Assembly (NCBI GenBank): GCA_004559785.1
Contig: SFXD01000049.1
Coordinates: 1 to 16,496 of the forward strand
DNA length: 16,496 nt
Reading direction: 5' to 3'
Origin: a bacterium
GTDB taxonomy: Bacteria > Bacteroidota > Bacteroidia > Bacteroidales > Bacteroidaceae
The notes under the pieces are model-generated. The model saw nothing but the letters and a program-made list of their open reading frames with translations. It did not search any database and was not told where the DNA came from. Positions 1-6,193 of the stretch are shown here, one piece after another; the first letter of the stretch is position 1, and the number at the start of each line of letters is the position of its first letter. Both the position numbers and the translations under genes were made by a program.

Positions 1-174
1 ATTCAGGCCCTGGACAAGGAGATTGCAAACAATCCCACAGCGCAGCTGCTGAAGGAACGTGGACGCTTGCGCATGATGGTGGGTGACCATGAGGGTGCCT
101 TGGCCGACTTGCAGCAGGCTGCACGCATGGATCCGGATTTGTTGGCGGGCCTCAGCGGAGCGTTCAAGGCATAG
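1..174 (+). CDS. C-terminal end of a tetratricopeptide-repeat (TPR) protein (partial)
   Basis: The frame is open from the first base of the window to TAG at 172-174, giving the last 57 residues of a protein whose start lies outside. The visible part contains one good TPR-like helix pair: a stretch around LLKERGRLRMMVGDHEGAL, followed by a second helix (ADLQQAARMDPD) with the usual small, aromatic or hydrophobic and proline spacing. TPRs are protein-protein interaction scaffolds, so no enzyme activity can be inferred. The identity of the full protein cannot be judged from this fragment. It ends 37 bases before a possible tiny ORF and about 140 bases before the promoter of the aromatic operon. 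Confidence 0.75.
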   Translation: MQALDKEIANNPTAQLLKERGRLRMMVGDHEGALADLQQAARMDPDLLAGLSGAFKA

Positions 175-211
175 GCAGGGATAATCCTCTTCAATAAAAA
201 CGGAGGCATAG

Positions 212-283
212 ATGGAACTGTTGTTGTGGGCCCTGTTTCTGGTCATTGTCTGGAACTGGCTTATGGGCGGAAAAAACAAGTAG
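212..283 (+). CDS. Possible 23-residue membrane micropeptide
   Basis: ATG at 212 opens a 23-codon frame ending in TAG at 281-283. The product is a single hydrophobic segment with several Trp and Leu residues (core LLLWALFLVIVWNWL), an acidic N-terminus (ME) and a basic tail (GGKNK). This looks like a one-pass membrane peptide with the tail in the cytoplasm. A CGGAGG purine run sits seven bases before the ATG, which is noteworthy because Shine-Dalgarno sequences are unusual in this lineage. It follows the TPR gene in the same direction and could be its operon partner. I do not recognise a family. A chance ORF is quite possible because it is so short. Confidence 0.35.
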   Translation: MELLLWALFLVIVWNWLMGGKNK

Positions 284-315
284 GGATATTTTTTAATAAA
301 AAAACGGGAAAATCC

Positions 316-346
316 TTTGCTGTTTTCAGAAAAAGCGCTAATTTTG
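316..346 (+). promoter_or_regulatory. Bacteroides-type promoter of the Phe/Tyr operon
   Basis: TTTG at 316-319 is followed after 19 bases by TAATTTTG at 339-346. This matches the Bacteroidota primary sigma consensus (-33 TTTG, -7 TAnnTTTG). Transcription would begin near 351-354, placing the leader-peptide ATG about 30 bases into the RNA. The same motif with 19-20 base spacing occurs before other genes of this window. Confidence 0.75.
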
Positions 347-384
347 CATCAAAATGTTACAATAAATAATAAAAACAGAATAAT

Positions 385-447
385 ATGATGCACCTGACAG
401 GTACTTATTTTAACGGCTTTTATTATTACTTTTACTTTAGCAAATGA
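385..447 (+). CDS. Phe/Tyr-rich leader peptide of a transcription attenuator
   Basis: ATG ATG at 385-390 opens a 20-codon frame reading MMHLTGTYFNGFYYYFYFSK, stop TGA at 445-447. Four Phe and five Tyr codons make up nine of 20 residues, with seven in an almost unbroken run at 418-438. This is the composition expected of a leader peptide whose translation senses charged tRNA-Phe and tRNA-Tyr, and it precedes genes for Phe and Tyr synthesis. The stop codon lies four bases before an RNA segment (451-458) that can disrupt the terminator at 514-542. A ribosome waiting at the last aromatic codons would leave that segment free, while one at the stop codon would cover it. It is too short to be found by ordinary gene callers. 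The start could be either ATG. Confidence 0.85.
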   Translation: MMHLTGTYFNGFYYYFYFSK

Positions 448-450
448 AGT

Positions 451-522
451 GAAGCGGGTCGTTGTGTACATGAAAGGAACAGAAAAAGAACATACTTAGA
501 ACAAGGCATAAGGTCCCGCTTC
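451..522 (+). promoter_or_regulatory. Antiterminator pairing of the Phe/Tyr attenuator
   Basis: GAAGCGGG at 451-458 is perfectly complementary to CCCGCTTC at 515-522, which is also the 5' arm of the terminator. The upstream segment is an exact copy of the terminator's 3' arm (528-535), so the two hairpins cannot coexist. The 56 bases between the arms are A-rich and show no strong structure of their own. I did not find a clear 'element 1' that would sequester 451-458 when the leader is not translated. The simplest model is therefore direct masking by the ribosome at the leader stop codon. Confidence 0.75.
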
Positions 523-542
523 CACACGAAGCGGGATTTTTT
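514..542 (+). terminator. Intrinsic terminator (attenuator) upstream of pheA
   Basis: A perfect 9-bp stem (TCCCGCTTC at 514-522 with GAAGCGGGA at 528-536) closes a 5-base loop and runs directly into six T residues (537-542). It lies 72 bases before the pheA ATG and inside the transcript started at about 352, so it would cut the message before any enzyme gene. Together with the aromatic leader peptide and the competing copy of its 3' arm, it forms a complete attenuator. Confidence 0.9.
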
Positions 543-614
543 CTTGTGAAAAGGGACAGAGCAGAGAGAATACATTCAATATAATAAAGTAGAGAAAAGA
601 AAAGAGAAAGAAAC

Positions 615-1457
615 ATGATACGCGTTGCGATACAGGGCATCAAGGGCAGTTTTCACGACATAGCAGCACACAGGTTCTTCGACAACGAGGAACTGGACCT
701 GATATGCTGTGACACCTTCGAACAGGTATTCGAGCAGATGGAGCAAGACCCTAACGTATGCGCACTCGTGGCAATAGAGAACACCATAGCAGGAAGCCTA
801 CTGCACAACTACGAACTGCTGCGCGAGAGTGGAGCAACGATAGTGGGAGAACTAAAGCTGAGGATAAGCCACAGCATCATGTGCCTGCCGGAAGACGAAA
901 TGGACGACATAGCGGAGGTCAACTCCCACCCCGTCGCCCTGATGCAATGCCGTGAATTCCTGTCGGCACACAAGCACATGAAGGTGGTGGAGGTAAGCGA
1001 CACGGCAGGCGCAGCAGCAGACATCAGCAAGGCAAGGATGCGCGGACACGCCGCCATCTGCCACAAGGATGCCGCCGGAATATACGGCATGAAGGTGTTG
1101 CAGGAAGGCATAGAGACCAACAAGCACAACTTCACACGCTTCCTGGTGCTGTGCAAGCCAAGCATGGCCGCCGACATCAGGAGCATGGAGGGAACTGACA
1201 AGGCAAGCCTTGCCTTTACGCTGCCGCACGAGGAAGGAAGCCTCTCGGCCATACTGAGCGTGCTGTCCTTCTACAAACTCAACCTCACGAAGATACAGTC
1301 GCTGCCAATCATAGGGAAAGAGTGGCAATACATGTTCTACATAGACCTGTCCTTCGAAGACTACAAACGATACAGACAGGCCATAACCGCCATCACGCCG
1401 CTCACAAAGGAACTGAAAATATTAGGAGAATACGAGAATGGAAAACAATGCATCTGA
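615..1457 (+). CDS. pheA: Prephenate dehydratase with C-terminal ACT domain
   Basis: Converts prephenate to phenylpyruvate, the committed step to Phe, in the cytoplasm. The 280-residue length fits a monofunctional prephenate dehydratase. The catalytic domain (about 1-180) shows IQGIKGSFH at the N-terminus, ENTIAGSL at 55-62, SHPVALMQC at 104-112 and the signature TRF motif at 174-176 (HNFTRFLVL). An ACT domain (about 197-275), which in this family binds Phe for feedback inhibition, begins ASLAFTLPHEEGSLS. The Phe-contact motif usually written ESRP reads QSLP here (228-231). The gene is the first enzyme of an operon behind a Phe/Tyr leader-peptide attenuator, and its last 20 bases overlap the next gene, suggesting coupled translation. 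No Shine-Dalgarno is seen; the upstream bases are an A/G-rich run. There is no chorismate mutase domain, because that activity is fused to the DAHP synthase two genes downstream. Confidence 0.95.
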   Translation: MIRVAIQGIKGSFHDIAAHRFFDNEELDLICCDTFEQVFEQMEQDPNVCALVAIENTIAGSLLHNYELLRESGATIVGELKLRISHSIMCLPEDEMDDIAEVNSHPVALMQCREFLSAHKHMKVVEVSDTAGAAADISKARMRGHAAICHKDAAGIYGMKVLQEGIETNKHNFTRFLVLCKPSMAADIRSMEGTDKASLAFTLPHEEGSLSAILSVLSFYKLNLTKIQSLPIIGKEWQYMFYIDLSFEDYKRYRQAITAITPLTKELKILGEYENGKQCI

Positions 1458-2637
1458 CATTAGGCCTGCCGACAGGCTCGGAGGCGTAAAGGAATACTAT
1501 TTCAGCAGAAAACTGAAGGAGATAGCCGAGATGAATGCCAATGGGGCAGATGTCATTTCGCTGGGAATAGGCAGCCCCGACATGCCTCCGTCCGAACAGA
1601 CCCTGGACACGCTTTGCCAGGAATGCAGGAAACCCGACGCACATGGCTACCAGCCATACGTAGGCATACCAGAACTGAGGCAGGGCATGGCGTACTTCTA
1701 CAAGCGATGGTACGACGTGGAACTGGATCCCAAGACGGAGATACAACCCCTTATAGGCAGCAAGGAGGGTATATTGCACGTGACGCTTGCCTTCGTCAAT
1801 CCTGGCGACAAAGTCCTGGTGCCCAACCCGGGATACCCTACCTACACCTCGCTAAGCAGGCTGTTGGGAGCAGAGATAGTGAACTACGACCTGGACGAGA
1901 CAAACGGCTGGCAGCCAGACTTCGAAGCCCTGGAAAATATGGACCTGAAGGGCGTTAAACTGATGTGGACCAACTATCCAAACATGCCTACGGGCGCAGT
2001 GGCAGACCTTGGACTATACTCGCGCATCGTGGAGTTTGCAAGAAGGCACGGCATACTGGTAGTGAACGACAATCCATACAGCCTCGTGCTTAACGAGAAT
2101 CCCGTCAGCATACTGCAGGTGCCTGGAGCCAAGGAATGCTGCCTGGAGTTCAATTCCATGAGCAAGAGCCAGAACATGCCTGGATGGAGAGTGGGATGGG
2201 TTTCCGGCAAGGCTCAGTTCATACAATGGATACTGAAGGTCAAGAGCAATGTCGACAGCGGCATGTTCCGCCCCCTGCAACAGGCAGCTGCACAGGCCTT
2301 CCACAACAGCGACGAATGGCACTCGGAGTACAACGTCAGGCTGTACCGCAAGCGCAGGGTGGTGGCAGAGGAGATTATGCACACATTGGGGTGTACGTTC
2401 GACAAAAGCCAGGTAGGAATGTTCCTATGGGGACAGATACCTGACACTTACGAGGACGCAGAGCAACTGACCGAGAGAATACTGCACGAGGCAAGGGTCT
2501 TCGTCACGCCGGGCTTCATATTCGGCAGCAGGGGAAGGCGATACATTCGTATCAGCCTGTGCGCAAAGGAGGAGAAACTGAAGGAGGCCCTGGAGAGAAT
2601 AAAGGGCATGGATGACATAAAGCCAAGCATAGGGTGA
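1438..2637 (+). CDS. PLP-dependent aminotransferase (class I/II), aromatic operon
   Basis: A 399-residue fold-type I aminotransferase. Visible family features are NYPNMPTGA (179-187), DNPYS with the pyridine-binding Asp at 211, and the PLP lysine K243 in SMSKSQNMPGWRVG. R371 (YIRISL) is the expected carboxylate-binding arginine. The overall pattern resembles the aspartate/LL-diaminopimelate aminotransferase subgroup. Its place between pheA and the DAHP synthase-chorismate mutase gene argues that it transaminates phenylpyruvate and 4-hydroxyphenylpyruvate to Phe and Tyr, or prephenate to arogenate; that is inference. The start at 1438 overlaps the end of pheA by 20 bases, and no nearby in-frame ATG removes the overlap. 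A general aspartate aminotransferase role cannot be excluded by sequence alone. Confidence 0.88.
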   Translation: MENNASDIRPADRLGGVKEYYFSRKLKEIAEMNANGADVISLGIGSPDMPPSEQTLDTLCQECRKPDAHGYQPYVGIPELRQGMAYFYKRWYDVELDPKTEIQPLIGSKEGILHVTLAFVNPGDKVLVPNPGYPTYTSLSRLLGAEIVNYDLDETNGWQPDFEALENMDLKGVKLMWTNYPNMPTGAVADLGLYSRIVEFARRHGILVVNDNPYSLVLNENPVSILQVPGAKECCLEFNSMSKSQNMPGWRVGWVSGKAQFIQWILKVKSNVDSGMFRPLQQAAAQAFHNSDEWHSEYNVRLYRKRRVVAEEIMHTLGCTFDKSQVGMFLWGQIPDTYEDAEQLTERILHEARVFVTPGFIFGSRGRRYIRISLCAKEEKLKEALERIKGMDDIKPSIG

Positions 2638-2747
2638 AAGCCGCGGCGACCGTAGTCCTGACCATGGTACACCCAACAGAAATACAACCCCTGTCGGAAG
2701 ACGGGAAACAAGGAAACATATCATTCACAAAATAGAAAAGAAAAAAA

Positions 2748-3815
2748 ATGGACTTAGAATTACAACCATTGAACCTGCCGGGGATAGAGAACAAACGTCC
2801 CCTCGTAATAGCAGGTCCCTGCAGCGCAGAGACGGAGGAACAGGTAATGAGCAGTGCAAGACAGCTGGCTTCAAAGGGCATCAAGATGTTCAGAGCCGGA
2901 GTGTGGAAACCCAGGACGAAGCCAGGCGGATTCGAAGGACACGGAGAGATAGCCCTGCCCTGGATGCAGAGGGTGAAAGAGGAGACCGGCATGCTGATAT
3001 GCACCGAGGTCGCCACGCCCAAGCATGTGGAAGCAGCCATGAATGCAGGCATGGACTTGCTATGGGTAGGGGCACGTACCACCGCCAACCCGTTTGCCAT
3101 GCAGGAACTGGCCGACAGCCTAAAGGGAATAGACGTTCCCGTATTGGTAAAGAACCCAGTGAACCCAGACCTCGAACTGTGGATAGGTGCCTTGCTGCGC
3201 ATCAATGGAGCAGGCATAAAGAGACTTGGAGCCATACACAGGGGATTCAGCAGCGTGGACCAAAAGCTCTACCGCAACACGCCCTTGTGGCATATCCCCA
3301 TCGAATTGCACCGCCGCTATCCCAACCTGCCAATCGTTTGCGACCCCAGCCACATAGGAGGCAGGCGAGACCTGATAGCACCCCTGTGCCAGCAGGCAAT
3401 GGACATGGGATTCGAAGGGCTGATAGTGGAAAGCCACTGCAATCCCGACGAGGCGTGGAGCGATGCCAAGCAGCAGGTGACGCCAGACGTGCTGGACTTC
3501 ATACTCGACAGGCTCGTCGTACGCAACAACATGGAGATGACAGAGTCCCTGGCATCCCTGCGCAAGCAAATAGACGAGATGGACGACCATCTGATGGACC
3601 TGCTTACAAAGCGAATGCGCGTCAGCAGGGAAATCGCACAATACAAGAAGGGTCACGACATGGCCGTGGTGCAGAGCGGCAGGTACACCGAGATACTGGA
3701 CAAGCGCGGTGCACAAGGCAGCCTGTGCGGAATGAGCCCGGATTTCGTCAAGAAGGTATACGAAGCCATCCACGAGGAAAGCGTGCGCCAGCAAATGGAG
3801 ATAATCAACAAGTGA
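2748..3815 (+). CDS. Bifunctional 3-deoxy-7-phosphoheptulonate synthase / chorismate mutase (AroQ)
   Basis: A 355-residue fusion. Residues 1 to about 258 are a class I-beta (KDO8P-synthase-like) DAHP synthase, which condenses PEP and erythrose 4-phosphate to start the shikimate pathway. Motifs are GPCSAET (23-29, with metal-ligand Cys25), KPRTKPGGFEG (54-64), DPSHIGG (199-205) and ESHCNPDEAWSD (228-239). Residues about 266-350 are an AroQ-type chorismate mutase, converting chorismate to prephenate. The active-site residues line up with those of the E. coli P-protein domain: R272, R289, K300, R312 and Q348 or Q349. In this arrangement the mutase domain often serves as the allosteric sensor of the synthase. 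The gene supplies prephenate to the pheA and tyrA products of the same operon. A 110-base gap separates it from the aminotransferase gene, with no promoter or terminator seen in it. Confidence 0.94.
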   Translation: MDLELQPLNLPGIENKRPLVIAGPCSAETEEQVMSSARQLASKGIKMFRAGVWKPRTKPGGFEGHGEIALPWMQRVKEETGMLICTEVATPKHVEAAMNAGMDLLWVGARTTANPFAMQELADSLKGIDVPVLVKNPVNPDLELWIGALLRINGAGIKRLGAIHRGFSSVDQKLYRNTPLWHIPIELHRRYPNLPIVCDPSHIGGRRDLIAPLCQQAMDMGFEGLIVESHCNPDEAWSDAKQQVTPDVLDFILDRLVVRNNMEMTESLASLRKQIDEMDDHLMDLLTKRMRVSREIAQYKKGHDMAVVQSGRYTEILDKRGAQGSLCGMSPDFVKKVYEAIHEESVRQQMEIINK

Positions 3816-3855
3816 CAGGAAGGCAGAAGCCACAAGAGACACAACAGGCAAGACT

Positions 3856-4629
3856 ATGAAAATCCTGATTCTTGGAGCTGGCAAGATGGGAAGCTTCTTC
3901 ACAGACGTCCTGAGCTTCGACCACGAATGCGCCGTATACGACGTGGATGCCAGAAAGATGAGATTCCTGTACAACACGCAGAGGTTCGTGTCCCTCGACG
4001 AGATAGACTCCTTCAAGCCCGAACTCGTAATCAATGCCGTTACGCTGAAATATACCATCGACGTTTTCAGGCAGGTGATTCCACACCTTACCAAGGACTG
4101 CATCATAAGCGATATATCGAGCGTGAAGACGGATTTCAAGAAATACTACGAGTCTACGGGGATGAGATACGTGAGCACACACCCCATGTTCGGACCCACG
4201 TTTGCCAATCTCGGTGCGCTGTCTACCGAAAATGCCATCGTCATCAACGAAGGAGACTACATGGGACGGATATTCTTCCTCGACCTATACAGAAGGCTGG
4301 GGCTCAACGTTCACGAATATTCCTTCGAGGAACACGACGAGGCCATGGCGTACTCCCTGTCCGTGCCTTTCGTCAGCACCTTTGTCTTTAGTGCCGTGAT
4401 GAAGCACCAAGACTCGCCAGGCACCACATTCAAGCGTCACCTGAAGATTGCAAGGGGCGTACTCTCGGAGGACGGCACCCTGCTGAGGGAAATACTGTTC
4501 AATCCAAAGACCAAGTCGCATGTGGAACACATTAGGGCAGAACTAAAGGAACTTATACAAATAATTGACGACCGTGACGAGCTTGCCCTCGATGGCTATC
4601 TGTCCAAGATCAGGAAGAACATACAATGA
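3856..4629 (+). CDS. tyrA: Prephenate dehydrogenase
   Basis: Oxidises and decarboxylates prephenate to 4-hydroxyphenylpyruvate on the way to Tyr. The 257-residue protein begins with a Rossmann nucleotide-binding site (GAGKMG, 7-12), and an acidic residue at the end of the second strand (YDVD, 28-31) points to NAD rather than NADP. DISSVK (86-91) and THPMFGP with the catalytic His109 are typical of TyrA. The helical C-terminal dimer domain includes EEHDEAMA (158-165). No ACT domain or fused mutase is present, so any Tyr feedback must act elsewhere, for example on the DAHP synthase or through the leader attenuator. It is the last gene of the operon, 40 bases after the preceding gene, and a hairpin follows. 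An arogenate-specific variant is possible but not visible from sequence. Confidence 0.93.
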   Translation: MKILILGAGKMGSFFTDVLSFDHECAVYDVDARKMRFLYNTQRFVSLDEIDSFKPELVINAVTLKYTIDVFRQVIPHLTKDCIISDISSVKTDFKKYYESTGMRYVSTHPMFGPTFANLGALSTENAIVINEGDYMGRIFFLDLYRRLGLNVHEYSFEEHDEAMAYSLSVPFVSTFVFSAVMKHQDSPGTTFKRHLKIARGVLSEDGTLLREILFNPKTKSHVEHIRAELKELIQIIDDRDELALDGYLSKIRKNIQ

Positions 4630-4675
4630 CGTTTCGGGTTCGTACCTATGAAAGGATGCTACACACGATGAAATA

Positions 4676-4709
4676 AGAGGGGATGCGCCACCAAAGGCTC
4701 ATCCCCTCT
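4676..4709. terminator. Hairpin between convergent tyrA and DUF1080 genes
   Basis: GAGGGGATG (4677-4685) pairs with CATCCCCTC (4700-4708); an outer A-T pair extends it to 10 bp, with a 14-base loop. The T-tracts are poor on both sides (TCTTGGC on +, TTATTTC on -). It sits between two converging genes and could serve both as a terminator. Confidence 0.6.
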
Positions 4710-4762
4710 CTTGGCAAAAATGCCACCTATAAGAACTCTGTTATTCCTTTTGGTCAGGGCAA

Positions 4763-5635
4763 TCAATCCATTACCTTGATGCGGACGTTGCGATACCATA
4801 CGTCATCTCCATGGTCCTGAAGGGCAAAGTAACCACCTTCCTTGCCTTCCTCTATCATCATGCCATAAGCATAGGGGAACTCGCCACCCTTGCAGAATTT
4901 GCTATTGTCAAGCATCTCCTTCCACTTTGGAGTCCAGAGGTGGTACTCAAGCACCTTTTCGTCGTTCTGGTAATGTATTACAGTACCCTTGAATACAACA
5001 ATCTTTGCCTTGTTCCACTCTCCGAATGGCTTGGCATTCTGTGGATTGGCAGGAACCATGTCATACAAGGAAGCAGCCTGACGGTTGCCATCAACTCCAA
5101 GTTGTGCATCCACATGGTTTGCATTGTCCAGCACCTGATACTCGGAGCAACTCTGCCAAATGGGCAGATAGTTTCCTTCTGCATCCTTTGCCTCCTGTGC
5201 AAGGTAGAATATTCCCGAGTTTCCCCCCTTGCTGATCTTATACTCCAGTTCGAGGGTAAAGTTGGTGAACTTGTGGGCAAACATGAGGTCGCCTCCGCCT
5301 TCAGCCTGAGCTTCACCAGTACCTGACCCCTTAAGATGGATGCTCTCTCCGTCGTTCTCCCAACTCTGTGGTACGGCGTCCTGCCCGTAACCACGCCATC
5401 CGTCGAGGCTGGAACCATCGAACAGTATGTAGTACCCCTCTTCGTCCTGCTTGAGTTGCGCAAGGTCATACTGTTCGTTTTCCACGATTACGGCATCAAC
5501 AGCCTCTGCCGCAGCATGTCCGCCCTTATTCTCACAGTTCTGGCATGCGGCACAATCACAGTTGCAAGTCTGTCCGCCATTGCTGCACGATGCCATGATG
5601 GCAAGTGTAGCGGCAAATAAAAATGTCTTTCTCAT
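4763..5635 (-). CDS. DUF1080 (3-keto-disaccharide hydrolase-like) lipoprotein
   Basis: A 290-residue predicted lipoprotein. The N-terminus has a short signal peptide (basic start, hydrophobic FLFAATLAI) and a lipobox ending at Cys17 (MASC), so the protein should be anchored in an envelope membrane. Residues 18-40 form a flexible linker with a cysteine cluster (C24, C26, C28, C31, C34). The DUF1080 domain (about 66-290) has the laminin/glucanase-like fold characteristic of the family. It opens with ILFDGSSLDGWRGYG, carries GGNSGIFYL and SEYQVLDN, and ends with YFALQDHGDDVWYRNVRIK, the standard family ending. Family members have been linked to 3-keto-glycoside cleavage and carbohydrate processing, but the substrate here is unknown. 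The gene has its own consensus promoter and is not in an obvious polysaccharide locus. Confidence 0.85.
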   Translation of the reverse strand: MRKTFLFAATLAIMASCSNGGQTCNCDCAACQNCENKGGHAAAEAVDAVIVENEQYDLAQLKQDEEGYYILFDGSSLDGWRGYGQDAVPQSWENDGESIHLKGSGTGEAQAEGGGDLMFAHKFTNFTLELEYKISKGGNSGIFYLAQEAKDAEGNYLPIWQSCSEYQVLDNANHVDAQLGVDGNRQAASLYDMVPANPQNAKPFGEWNKAKIVVFKGTVIHYQNDEKVLEYHLWTPKWKEMLDNSKFCKGGEFPYAYGMMIEEGKEGGYFALQDHGDDVWYRNVRIKVMD

Positions 5636-5695
5636 TGTGTAAAATAAAAAAATTGTGTTGTTATAGAATATTGATTTTATCTCAGCCTATACCTG

Positions 5696-5726
5696 CAAAG
5701 GTACAGAGTTTCCCCTTCCCTGCAAA
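5696..5726 (-). promoter_or_regulatory. Promoter of the DUF1080 lipoprotein gene
   Basis: On the minus strand, TTTG (5726-5723) is followed after 19 bases by TACCTTTG (5703-5696), a full match to the Bacteroidota consensus. Transcription would start near 5690, leaving an untranslated leader of about 55 bases before the ATG at 5635. The -33 box lies inside an inverted repeat at 5722-5747. Confidence 0.75.
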
Positions 5727-5747
5727 ATAAAACGCTGATTATTTTGC
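5722..5747. repeat. Inverted repeat over the -33 box; operator or terminator
   Basis: GCAAAATAA (5722-5730) and TTATTTTGC (5739-5747) are perfect 9-base arms around an 8-base loop. The element lies just after the rhaM stop codon (5762) on the minus strand and covers the -33 box of the next promoter. It may end the fucP-rhaM transcript, or be a binding site for a regulator of the DUF1080 gene. The AT-rich stem makes a strong terminator less likely. Confidence 0.4.
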
Positions 5748-5761
5748 TCTTTCCTCACATT

Positions 5762-6193
5762 TTACCCTTCTTGACCATAGAGATGGAACATACGGTCCAT
5801 CATAGTCCACTTCTCATCGCTCCTCTGTCCCTTGCAGCAGTCCTGAAATTCAGACATGAAATTCTCCCATTCTGCCTGCCTCGGCCCTGCAGCCATCCTT
5901 GCCATGGCATCTTCCCAGACAAGGTCCTCTGGTCCCTCGCAAATCATCACAAGGGTCGTGCCATGGATGTATATCTCCATCTCAAACAGTCCACAGTCGC
6001 GAATGCCTTGCAAGATCTCGGGCCATATCTGTCCCTGTGCATGTCTGTGTCTATACTCCTCTATGAGAGTGGAGTCTGGCCTCAGCTGCATGGTCTGCAC
6101 CCACCTGCGCACCTTCGCTCCATGCTCCTTCTGGACATACCCCCTGGTAGTTGTCAGCCTGTTGTCCGGTGATGAAGAATCCTGTTGTTTCAT
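5762..6193 (-). CDS. L-rhamnose / L-fucose mutarotase-like protein (RhaM family)
   Basis: A 143-residue protein of the RhaM (DUF718) family, which interconverts alpha and beta anomers of L-rhamnose or related 6-deoxysugars in the cytoplasm. Family features are EEYRHRHAQGQIWPEI (about 45-60), where the His and the WPE motif form the active site, then MEIYIHGTTLVMI, and RQAEWENFM near the end. The core begins near residue 30 (WVQTMQLRPD). The first about 28 residues are a hydrophilic extension that most relatives lack. The start at 6193 is nevertheless preferred because its ATG overlaps the fucP stop codon as ATGA, a usual sign of translational coupling; Met35 is the alternative. The neighbouring FucP-type permease suggests the mutarotase works on the sugar being imported, and fucose is as likely as rhamnose. 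Confidence 0.85.
   Translation of the reverse strand: MKQQDSSSPDNRLTTTRGYVQKEHGAKVRRWVQTMQLRPDSTLIEEYRHRHAQGQIWPEILQGIRDCGLFEMEIYIHGTTLVMICEGPEDLVWEDAMARMAAGPRQAEWENFMSEFQDCCKGQRSDEKWTMMDRMFHLYGQEG

Noticed and set aside
437..643. Minus-strand frame of 68 codons over the attenuator region
   Set aside because: It lies antisense to the leader peptide, terminator and pheA start, has no family features, and its aromatic look comes from the A-rich leader.
2664..2735. 23-codon + strand frame in the gap between the aminotransferase and DAHP synthase genes
   Set aside because: No domain, no hydrophobic or repeat character and no start signal; a frame of this size is expected by chance. Conservation would be needed to revive it.
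3120..4139. Long minus-strand frame (339 codons) antisense to the DAHP synthase-mutase and tyrA genes
   Set aside because: It is a shadow: the + strand frames carry clear catalytic motifs, and the antisense product has no recognisable domain.
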